Source of the DNA: Clostridiales bacterium
GTDB lineage: Bacteria; Bacillota; Clostridia; Lachnospirales; JAITVM01
Assembly: GCA_031285815.1 (NCBI GenBank)
Contig: JAITVM010000028.1
Span: 1 to 7,855 of the forward strand
DNA: 7,855 nt
Direction of reading: 5' to 3'
Below, in pieces: positions 1 to 5,798 of the stretch. The translations under genes and the position numbers were made by a program. A model generated the notes under the pieces. It was not told where the DNA came from, ran no database searches, and saw nothing but the letters and a program-made list of their open reading frames with translations. How positions within the stretch are numbered: the first letter of the stretch is position 1; every line of letters starts with the position of its first letter.

Positions 1-1028
1 CCAACGTAAATAATGGTTTAAGTAAAAATTACAAAGAAATGATTTTGATGGACTTAATGCATATTTGGCTCTTTGAGGTGATGAAACCTAAAATAGCATA
101 CAACAGCTTTAGTCGGTACGAAAGTGTTTATCGCAATTATATTTTAAAGCTCGACAAGCTAGCTACGCGAAAAGTGTATGCCGTTACTCCCCTCGAATTA
201 CAAAGGTTATATAATGAGATGAGCAAAGACGGCAAAAGCAAAAGTATAATTTTAAATCTTAATAAACTATTACGAACATTTTTTAATTATGCCATCCTGG
301 AGGGCTACATTACAAGAAATCCGACTTTTAAATTGACTATACCAGACAATGCTTGTGATGTTGATGTGGTTAAGGATATTGACCCGTTTTCAGACGATGA
401 AATTGGGCTGATTATAGATAGCGCAAAGGACGAAGTTAAATTTATGTATATTTTAGCTTTTGCAACTGGGTTAAGGCGCGGAGAATTATTAGGATTGCGC
501 GTCAAAGACGTGGATTTAGAAAATAGCGAAATACATGTTGTTAATGCTTTAAAGGATGTGAAAGATATAGAAACTAGCGATAAATATACATATAAAACAG
601 TACTAGAACCGCCGAAAACAAAATCAAGTATTAGGTCTGTACCGTTGCCAAGTAGCATAATTTCAGGCTTCAAGAGCCACATAAATAAACAAAAAGAAAA
701 ATGCATATCTTTAGGCATGCCATACAATGATGATTGCTTTCTGTTTTCGTCCGAATCTGGCAACGTATTAAACAGCCGCAATTGCATCAGAGCGTGGGAG
801 CGTACTTTAAAACGCGCTGGGGTGCGTTACCGTAAATTCCACAACACGCTGCACACGTACGCCACAAAACTTTTTGAGCAAGGCGTGCCTATTAAAACGG
901 TCCAAAAATTATTAGGGCATTCTAACATGATTATCACGAGCGAAATTTACACCCATGTAATGCCAAAAGAAAAAGAAAACGCTGTGGACAAATTAAATTT
1001 TATTTTCGAAAAGGGTATCAAAAACTAA
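1..1028 (+). CDS. Tyrosine recombinase/phage-type integrase, 5' partial, probably inactive
   Basis: Site-specific integrase of a phage or integrative element. The reading frame (first full codon at 3) stays open to the window edge, and the ATG at 39 lacks a convincing ribosome binding site, so the true start and any N-terminal arm-binding domain are probably outside. Residues are numbered from the ATG at 39. Residues 1-100 form the helical core-binding domain, and 115-310 the catalytic domain. Visible catalytic positions are R146 in TGLRRGELLGL, K195 in PPKTKSS, H268, H294 in LLGHS and the nucleophile Y304 in the EIYTH motif. The usual HxLRHT box reads HNTLHT, so the second catalytic arginine is absent (L271). 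This may reflect loss of one codon and gain of another relative to HTLRHT. The family call is firm and the loss of activity is inferred. It faces the 3' end of the tRNA gene 87 bases downstream, a classic attachment-site arrangement. Confidence 0.93.
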   Translation, partial: NVNNGLSKNYKEMILMDLMHIWLFEVMKPKIAYNSFSRYESVYRNYILKLDKLATRKVYAVTPLELQRLYNEMSKDGKSKSIILNLNKLLRTFFNYAILEGYITRNPTFKLTIPDNACDVDVVKDIDPFSDDEIGLIIDSAKDEVKFMYILAFATGLRRGELLGLRVKDVDLENSEIHVVNALKDVKDIETSDKYTYKTVLEPPKTKSSIRSVPLPSSIISGFKSHINKQKEKCISLGMPYNDDCFLFSSESGNVLNSRNCIRAWERTLKRAGVRYRKFHNTLHTYATKLFEQGVPIKTVQKLLGHSNMIITSEIYTHVMPKEKENAVDKLNFIFEKGIKN

Positions 1029-1029
1029 C

Positions 1030-1048
1030 GTGGGAATAATGTGGGAAA
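1030..1048 (+). repeat. Two GTGGGAA direct repeats after the integrase, candidate arm-type Int sites
   Basis: GTGGGAA occurs at 1030-1036 and again at 1041-1047, 11 bases apart and so about one helical turn. It starts two bases after the integrase stop codon. An imperfect inverted copy (TTTTCCAC) lies at 1066-1073. Short G-rich direct repeats just downstream of an integrase are typical of sites bound by the N-terminal domain of phage and Tn916-like integrases. The repeat is seen directly; the binding role is inferred. Confidence 0.45.
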
Positions 1049-1065
1049 AACGCTTTTTAGAATAA

Positions 1066-1111
1066 TTTTCCACAAAACAAAACCCCCAGAAACGTTGATT
1101 TCTAGGGGTTT
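1066..1111 (-). terminator. Rho-independent terminator of the tRNA/5S operon
   Basis: A 13-base stem (1080-1092 with 1099-1111, one C/A mismatch) closes a 6-base loop. Read on the minus strand, it is followed by TTTTGTTTTG, so it should stop transcription leaving the last tRNA gene only a few bases downstream of its 3' end. Read on the plus strand, it is followed by a shorter run (TTTATAAT) and may also weakly end the integrase transcript. Confidence 0.75.
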
Positions 1112-1115
1112 ATAA

Positions 1116-1189
1116 TGGGCCTCCGGGGACTCGAACCCAGGACCGCCCGGTTATGAGCCGGATGCTCTAACCAACTGAGCTAGAGGCCC
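1116..1189 (-). tRNA. tRNA with CAT anticodon: Met, or lysidine-modified Ile2
   Basis: A complete cloverleaf folds from the minus strand. The acceptor stem is GGGCCTC/GAGGCCC, the D arm is GCTC/GAGC, and the anticodon loop CTCATAA gives CAT. The T loop is TTCGAGT and the discriminator is A; CCA is not encoded. The CAT anticodon fits elongator Met or Ile2 (read as AUA after lysidine modification). Overall similarity to Firmicutes Ile2 genes makes that a real alternative. It is not an obvious initiator. The T stem (CTGGG with CCCCG) carries a T-C mismatch at its second pair, which is unusual. It is the last gene of the small RNA operon, and its 3' end faces the integrase. Confidence 0.93.
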
Positions 1190-1209
1190 TTAACAAATAT
1201 ACTAACTTA

Positions 1210-1282
<73 letters not shown>

Positions 1283-1288
1283 ATAGGA

Positions 1289-1405
1289 TCCGGCAGCCAC
1301 CTATTTTCCCGAGCCGTTACCAGCTAAGTATCTTCGGCCGTTTATGGCTTAACCATCGTGTTCGGGATGGGAACGGGTGTTTCCCATAAACGCATCGCCA
1401 CCGGA
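1289..1405 (-). rRNA. rrf: 5S ribosomal RNA
   Basis: About 117 bases on the minus strand. It carries the hallmark 5S segment CCCGTTCCCATCCCGAACACG and the conserved GAAGATACTTAGC / GGGAAAATAGGTGGCTGCCGG 3' half. Terminal helix I pairs TCCGG at the 5' end with CCGGA at the 3' end, which sets the boundaries to within a few bases. It is not next to 16S or 23S genes here. Instead it sits between tRNA-Glu and tRNA-Thr, as a free-standing 5S/tRNA cluster or the tail of a rearranged rRNA operon. The upstream promoter supports the former. Confidence 0.95.
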
Positions 1406-1425
1406 AATTTTTATTGTATTACTAA

Positions 1426-1497
1426 TGACCCGTGGGAGAATCGAACTCCCATCTCAGCCGTGAAAGGGCCGTGTCTTAACCGTTTGACCAACGGGCC
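1426..1497 (-). tRNA. tRNA-Glu(TTC)
   Basis: A complete cloverleaf on the minus strand. The acceptor stem is GGCCCGT/ACGGGTC (one G-T pair), and the short D arm GTC/GAC is typical of tRNA-Glu. The anticodon stem-loop ACGGCCCTTTCACGGC gives TTC, and the T arm is TGGGAGTTCGATTCTCCCA. The discriminator is A; CCA is not encoded. It is the first gene of the stable-RNA operon, 20 bases ahead of the 5S rRNA and about 120 bases after the promoter. Confidence 0.97.
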
Positions 1498-1617
1498 ATA
1501 TTTTAATTAAAATCAAAAGTTTACCAGTTAAAAGCTAAATTTCCTTTCAACATAAATTGCCTGTCCACAAAGTAAAATTTCTGAATATTATAATTACCTC
1601 TCTGAGCAACAAAATAA

Positions 1618-1670
1618 ATATTACCACAACTTTCATTCTTTTGCAAGTACTTTTTTAAAAAAATTATAAT
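1618..1670 (-). promoter_or_regulatory. Sigma-A promoter with A/T-rich UP-like element for the tRNA/5S operon
   Basis: On the minus strand TTGCAA (1646-1641) is followed after exactly 17 bases by TAATAT (1623-1618). The TGG before the -10 makes an extended -10 element. Immediately upstream (about 1670-1650) is a run of T's then A's, resembling the UP elements that boost rRNA and tRNA promoters. A weaker second candidate, TTGTTG (1612-1607), 16 bases, TAATAT (1590-1585), could be a tandem promoter. The transcript would have a leader of roughly 110 bases before tRNA-Glu. The match is visible; use is inferred. Confidence 0.65.
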
Positions 1671-1804
1671 GAACCAATGAACCCCGAACCAAGAAAACGA
1701 GCATTGCAAATTCTCTCATTGGTATCTGAATAAAGTCATGTATTATGCGTAAAATATGAAAATTATGGTCGATTAAGTACCCGTTATGACAAGTAGAAAA
1801 TCAT
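1671..1804. other. Gene-free AT-rich spacer
   Basis: No credible coding region, RNA or repeat array was found between the stable-RNA promoter and the cas-operon terminator. A 62-codon minus-strand frame at 1521-1709 spans the promoter and RNA leader. It has no ribosome binding site and a low-complexity composition, and is judged spurious. Confidence 0.6.
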
Positions 1805-1854
1805 AAAAGAAGGATAGCCCCATTTATATAAAAATGGTATTCTATCCTTCTTTT
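1805..1854 (-). terminator. Long-stem terminator at the end of the type III cas operon, likely bidirectional
   Basis: Thirteen bases (1805-1817) pair perfectly with 1842-1854. Inside, a second short stem (CCATTT 1820-1825 with AAATGG 1832-1837) extends the hairpin. On the minus strand the stem ends in CTTCTTTTATG, placing it about 85 bases after the last cas stop codon. On the plus strand it ends in a five-T run, so it could work in both directions and would insulate the cas operon from the tRNA/5S promoter. Confidence 0.75.
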
Positions 1855-1884
1855 TAAATAATAAAAAGCGGAAAACGAGTAATT

Positions 1885-1935
1885 TTAAGTAAAGGCCAGG
1901 GAAACTTTATCCTTAGCCAACGGCAACTTATTCAT
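1885..1935 (-). CDS. Putative 16-residue small ORF or stub of a lost operon gene
   Basis: Five bases after the cas7-insertion stop codon, a minus-strand ATG opens a 16-codon frame (MNKLPLAKDKVSLAFT) ending in TAA. The ribosome binding site is strong: AAAGGTGA with 4 bases before the ATG. The string AAAAAAAGGTGG/A at the end of the upstream gene also occurs at the csx10-fusion/Cas7-2x junction, where it serves the next gene. This suggests the operon once continued and the next gene was truncated, or that a very small peptide is made. No family is recognisable and the peptide is not proven. Confidence 0.3.
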   Translation of the reverse strand: MNKLPLAKDKVSLAFT

Positions 1936-1939
1936 TCCA

Positions 1940-3895
1940 TCACCTTTTTTTGGACCCGTAGCGGCCAAGTAATTTTGCCAACGCCGTATCATAATCATCT
2001 GCTTGTGGTTTTGATACTGGCTCTGGTTTTTGTACCCGTGCTTTTGTGCTTAACATTATCTCACCGGGTGTCGCCAACACTTGTCTAAATTCTGGCTTAT
2101 TCACCGAACCTTTATTTGTAGAAAACCATTGGTAGGTACTGCCGCCATTTTTCCCCTTTTTACCCTCAGGATAAGCAATATTTTCCGGGGCATTTTGAAA
2201 ATTTGTTAACTGCATATAGTCAGATCCAGGTGGCGTGGCATAACCTGCGTTATAATCCGGAGTATACTCACTCGCCTCAATTTTAAGGCTATCATAATTC
2301 AACGCGTAAGTTAAAACCCTATCAATTTCATAGCGTACGCTTCCATAGCCCACCGGCTTGCCATGTCCCAGTTTATGGGCTTGGGTGTGTGCATTGTCTC
2401 CAAATGTCAGCGTCCATGCCAAGCTATCTAATTCATCTTTCGTAATACGGTCAAAAACTATTTCAAATCCAAATGATTTTTGAGGTTTGACTGCACGTAT
2501 TTTCGCTGTCAAATCAGCCCTGTCGTTGCTATCGTAATCGGTAAGTGTTTTTTTATGCCAGTACATTTTGCGCCCACGTAATTTAGGCGTGAAGTGTTCT
2601 TTTCCCTTGCTATATTTTTTCACACCGTAGTCATAATTCCAAATCTTATACTTTTTACAGTAATCTTTGATATAAAACTCTGTGGCTGAAAGCCTTGGGG
2701 AGCCTAATATAGGCAGCTGCCTTGGATGTTCATAAAAATCTTCCGGTTTCGCCTCATCAAAATCAATTGGTGTGGCGTCTTTAAACATTATACGAGACGC
2801 TAAAGAAGCTTCACTATCTTTACTGATTAGCCCAAATAAAGCGCAAGCCGGGCAAATCTTTTCTTTTGATGATGTACAAGGCTTGTGTTCGCCCAATAGG
2901 GTTGACATCTTAGCGTCAAAAACTTCCTTCGATATACAAGCGGGCGCAATATAAAATTTATCGCCAACCTTACCGTAATACACAGGTATTTCCGAGAGTG
3001 TTATATAATTTGGGTAAGGGCCTGGCGAACCTTCTTGCTTGTCTTTTTGATATTGCTCCCATACTTTGAAAAACCTGTTGTAGTCTTCTTCGGAGATAGG
3101 CTGCGGGGCCCCTCTTTTCATGAATACAGCGTCATAGTGTTTATTTTGAAACTTTTCACCTAGAAATAATATTCCCGGGCCGTAATTTGAATTAGGTTGA
3201 TTGGCGGCTGATATATTTTTCACCCCTGCCAACACGGCTTTAGCCTTACGTAAAGGTTCAATATATACTATATCCCCTGTAGTTTTACTAATGCCGTCAA
3301 CTTGAATGCTATAACCCGTACGTTTAATTTCAATTCCAAAAGGATTTTCACTAGGGGGATGGAATGGTTGTGTATTTAGCCTTAACTTCTCTGCTTCATA
3401 AAGAACATGCCCATTGCCTGCTTTAACCAAAACGCCATATTGGGCCTTTGGTTCATTGGTACGCCGGTGCAGTATTAAATCTTCGTCGCCACACGTGGAA
3501 AGGCAGCTGTTTGTAACAGCTTCATATGCACTACGTACTGCCCCGCGTATACTAGATCCTGGAATAATAGGCCTTGCATACCGGTTGGTGTAATCACCGG
3601 ATTCGGACATATCCTCATAACTGAAAAAGTCATAAGCCTTTCCAGTTGTTGTTTTCTTGCTTCCATTATTTTTTGTTGTAGTATTAGAAAATGGAAATGC
3701 TTTTTCTGTCGTGGTATTTGGTATAAACAAAGGCGTAAGAGTTTCCAATTTGCAAAAAATCGTACCGCTGTATGTAGGTTTTTTCAAATTTGTGGCGGCA
3801 TCTACATTTTTGTTACATTTATCTGGTAGCGAAATAAAGTTATAAGGGTTAACAAATACATCCGCATTTTTGTCACCAACATAATTTTGGTTCAT
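1940..3895 (-). CDS. Type III-D CRISPR RAMP, TIGR03986-like (Cas7-insertion subunit)
   Basis: A 651-residue RAMP-superfamily subunit of a type III effector. The N-terminus NPYNFISLPDK (16-26), followed by TPLFIPN (54-60) and PIIPGSSIRGAVRS (109-122), fits the TIGR03986 family. The C-terminal glycine-rich loop GHGKPVGYGSVR (510-521) closes the Cas7-like fold. Between them lies a long insertion (about 150-450) with C340, C348 and C351 in CPACALFG, a possible metal-binding knuckle (C320 nearby). D95 or D101, ahead of the PGSS loop, are candidates for the RNA-cutting aspartate; which one aligns with Csm3 Asp33 cannot be settled by eye. The tail (540-651) is polar and rich in Pro, Gly and Lys. The ATG overlaps the csx19 stop by four bases (ATGA) and has AGAGGTG five bases upstream. 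By analogy with the III-Dv complex it would bind crRNA and target in the backbone. It is the last substantial gene of the operon. Confidence 0.88.
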   Translation of the reverse strand: MNQNYVGDKNADVFVNPYNFISLPDKCNKNVDAATNLKKPTYSGTIFCKLETLTPLFIPNTTTEKAFPFSNTTTKNNGSKKTTTGKAYDFFSYEDMSESGDYTNRYARPIIPGSSIRGAVRSAYEAVTNSCLSTCGDEDLILHRRTNEPKAQYGVLVKAGNGHVLYEAEKLRLNTQPFHPPSENPFGIEIKRTGYSIQVDGISKTTGDIVYIEPLRKAKAVLAGVKNISAANQPNSNYGPGILFLGEKFQNKHYDAVFMKRGAPQPISEEDYNRFFKVWEQYQKDKQEGSPGPYPNYITLSEIPVYYGKVGDKFYIAPACISKEVFDAKMSTLLGEHKPCTSSKEKICPACALFGLISKDSEASLASRIMFKDATPIDFDEAKPEDFYEHPRQLPILGSPRLSATEFYIKDYCKKYKIWNYDYGVKKYSKGKEHFTPKLRGRKMYWHKKTLTDYDSNDRADLTAKIRAVKPQKSFGFEIVFDRITKDELDSLAWTLTFGDNAHTQAHKLGHGKPVGYGSVRYEIDRVLTYALNYDSLKIEASEYTPDYNAGYATPPGSDYMQLTNFQNAPENIAYPEGKKGKNGGSTYQWFSTNKGSVNKPEFRQVLATPGEIMLSTKARVQKPEPVSKPQADDYDTALAKLLGRYGSKKR

Positions 3896-4476
3896 AGCCC
3901 CACCTCTGTTTCCTTATCATCCGCATAATAAAACTCAGTATACGCATAATCTACAACTTCCAAGGCCCCAGCACCAGTTTTGCCAAGGCCTTCGCTGTAA
4001 TCCAGGCCCGCCTTCGTATATTCTTTTTTCCAAACCGGCACGGGGTTATAGCGTACGAAGTTTTTAATGCCCAGCTTAAGTGCTATTGCCCCCTCTTGGC
4101 AATTAGCATTCTTCGGAAAATCCAGTATTTCAGGAAAATATATAGCCCCTCCCCGTGACTCCCATAGCTTAGTGTATTCACCAATATATTTTTTTTGCTC
4201 GCCATACATATAATATTTTGCATCAATAAGCTCTGAATCTTGGATAAAATCTTCAGCTTTGTAGGCTTCTGTGTCGCGGCACCTATCCCCAGAAAATTTA
4301 ATTTCCCGGGTTTTATCAAACACACGCAGCATTAATAATAAATCTTCATTAATAGGGCTGTAAAACATAAAGCCATTTCCGTCCCATTTTCCAATCTTCA
4401 CTTCGTCATATTGCTCGGCATAAACCCAGGCCTTTTCAGGAAACACTTCTTTTATCCTGTCGTAATCTATTTTCAT
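3892..4476 (-). CDS. csx19: Type III-D CRISPR-associated protein Csx19
   Basis: A 194-residue protein resembling the Csx19 (TIGR03984) family. Shared features are LMLRVFDKTREIKFSGDRCR (48-67), the YYMYGE stretch (88-93), LWESRGGAIYFPE (104-116) with its conserved E-RG, and a C-terminal EVVDYAYTEFYYAD (173-186). It has no RAMP glycine loop, catalytic motif, signal peptide or membrane segment. Csx19 is a marker of type III-D effectors and is a structural subunit of the Synechocystis III-Dv complex; its exact role is not evident from sequence. It is flanked by two RAMP genes with ATGA overlaps on both sides. AAGGTGA lies six bases before its ATG. The length is normal for the family and nothing looks broken. 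Confidence 0.86.
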   Translation of the reverse strand: MKIDYDRIKEVFPEKAWVYAEQYDEVKIGKWDGNGFMFYSPINEDLLLMLRVFDKTREIKFSGDRCRDTEAYKAEDFIQDSELIDAKYYMYGEQKKYIGEYTKLWESRGGAIYFPEILDFPKNANCQEGAIALKLGIKNFVRYNPVPVWKKEYTKAGLDYSEGLGKTGAGALEVVDYAYTEFYYADDKETEVGL

Positions 4477-5798
4477 ACCGCATCACCTTCTTCCTCTAAC
4501 CTCTTTAACAGTTTAGTTTTATCCCCACCGGTTTCGGTTTTGACACCATCTACCCGAACGCATACATCCTTAAAAAAACCGCGACCGATTGAAGCCTCCC
4601 CACCGATTTGTATAAGGCCTTTATTAATTGCGTCAAACCCTAATAAAAGAAGCTGCTCAATAGCAAGGCAACCTTTAGGGAAACGGATTTCCACCTCCGT
4701 CTCGCCGCCATACCATGGCTTTTCTACAAACAGTGCACCATCCGACGCACCTCCGGTGAAGCGGTCTATTTTAACACGCGCTATACTCCTAAAGCCAACT
4801 GTTTTCTCATCCTCAGCTTTTTTAAAAAAAGAAGCGCCAAATACAATTTGCGAAACTGTTGCAGACGCAGTTATGCCTTCATCGCTATCTGCCTCTTTAA
4901 CGCAGCCAAATACTTTGTCCAGGTATGTGCACGCTTTACCCGGAAATTTTGGCTCCAACAATTTTTGAAGCCCGGAACGGAACGCGCCCGCCCAAGATGT
5001 GCCAAGTATTACAGGTTCACCATTAACTGTAATGTGCTTATAATCTGGTGCTTTTTCTTCCTCACCCAAATTATCATAAATATGCCTTGTGTCACGGATC
5101 ATAATACTGCCGTCCAGTTTTAATTCAGCTGACATAACGGAATAGCCATCATTATAATCTTCCCTCTCAGCCTCTTCCCATCCATTAGGCGAATCCCAAT
5201 CAAATTTTACCCAAGCATCAAGTGCTGCAATATTCCCTTTTGTTAGTTTAAAAACCTGCTGCTTAGCACAAATGTAAGCCACACAGCCAAAGCCGCGTTT
5301 TGTTTTCGCGCCTACCGCCATTCTTCCTGACTGGACTAAGCCAATAAGTTTCTTCAAAAGGCTTTTATAATTTTTGCTTTGACCATTTATACATTTATCC
5401 TCTTCGCGTATAACCAGCATCAGCCTTATTGTAAAAGTAGCGCCTGCATCCACCGCTTCAAAATCATATTTTTTACTATCTATAGCAACTTTATTTTCCC
5501 TGTCAATGGCAACGCCGTCCAGTTCGATAATGTTTGCGCCTTCAAATTTAGTATCCATAACCCAAAGTGGGCTTATACTGTCTTGGCCACCAAACAGGGT
5601 TACATCTTCAGGAAAAAGAGAGCGCATCACCCCTGCAACCGTTGAGCCAGGCAGGAATGGCTCGCCATCAGCATCACGTAAAACATCGCTGTCTGTATAT
5701 TCTCCCAAACCACTCCCGATAAGTGCTGGGGTTTTTAAATAACAATCAATCTTTAATACTATCCTTTCTATAACCGGGTTAGGGTTGTTATTTGCCAT
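4473..5798 (-). CDS. Double Cas7/Csm3-like RAMP (Cas7-2x subunit)
   Basis: 441 residues holding two Csm3-like RAMP folds in tandem (residues counted from the ATG at 5798). Repeat 1 (about 10-185) has the LKTPALIGSGLGEY start, D36 in YTDSDVLRD, LPGSTVAGVMRS (49-60) and glycine loop GAKTKRGFG (163-171). Repeat 2 (about 220-420) has D252, VILGTSWAGAFRSG (263-276), a thumb-like VKIDRFTGGASDGALF (342-357) and loop GGEASIGRGFF (399-409). D36 aligns with the slicer Asp33 of Csm3; D252 is the equivalent in repeat 2. Two target-RNA cuts per molecule are therefore plausible. A GTG at 5807 is in frame three codons earlier, but its AGG is only three bases away, so the ATG is preferred. The start overlaps the end of the Csx10 fusion by 11 bases and the stop overlaps csx19 by 4, indicating coupled translation and fixed stoichiometry. 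Confidence 0.88.
   Translation of the reverse strand: MANNNPNPVIERIVLKIDCYLKTPALIGSGLGEYTDSDVLRDADGEPFLPGSTVAGVMRSLFPEDVTLFGGQDSISPLWVMDTKFEGANIIELDGVAIDRENKVAIDSKKYDFEAVDAGATFTIRLMLVIREEDKCINGQSKNYKSLLKKLIGLVQSGRMAVGAKTKRGFGCVAYICAKQQVFKLTKGNIAALDAWVKFDWDSPNGWEEAEREDYNDGYSVMSAELKLDGSIMIRDTRHIYDNLGEEEKAPDYKHITVNGEPVILGTSWAGAFRSGLQKLLEPKFPGKACTYLDKVFGCVKEADSDEGITASATVSQIVFGASFFKKAEDEKTVGFRSIARVKIDRFTGGASDGALFVEKPWYGGETEVEIRFPKGCLAIEQLLLLGFDAINKGLIQIGGEASIGRGFFKDVCVRVDGVKTETGGDKTKLLKRLEEEGDAV

Noticed and set aside
305..787. 160-codon minus-strand open frame
   Set aside because: Antisense shadow of the integrase catalytic domain, with a Ser/Leu-rich translation and no recognisable motif.
1521..1709. 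62-codon minus-strand open frame
   Set aside because: Covers the promoter and leader of the tRNA/5S operon, has no ribosome binding site and a biased composition.
1805..1854. Inverted repeat as a small mobile element (MITE)
   Set aside because: It is too short, has no flanking target duplication, and is better explained as a terminator placed just after the cas operon.
1498..1940. Possible CRISPR array next to the cas operon
   Set aside because: No regularly spaced repeats of 25-40 bases were found; the only repeat is the single terminator hairpin at 1805-1854.
4411..4968. 185-codon plus-strand open frame
   Set aside because: Lies antisense to the strongly supported Cas7-2x and Csx19 genes, has a low-complexity Ser/Pro-rich translation and no ribosome binding site.
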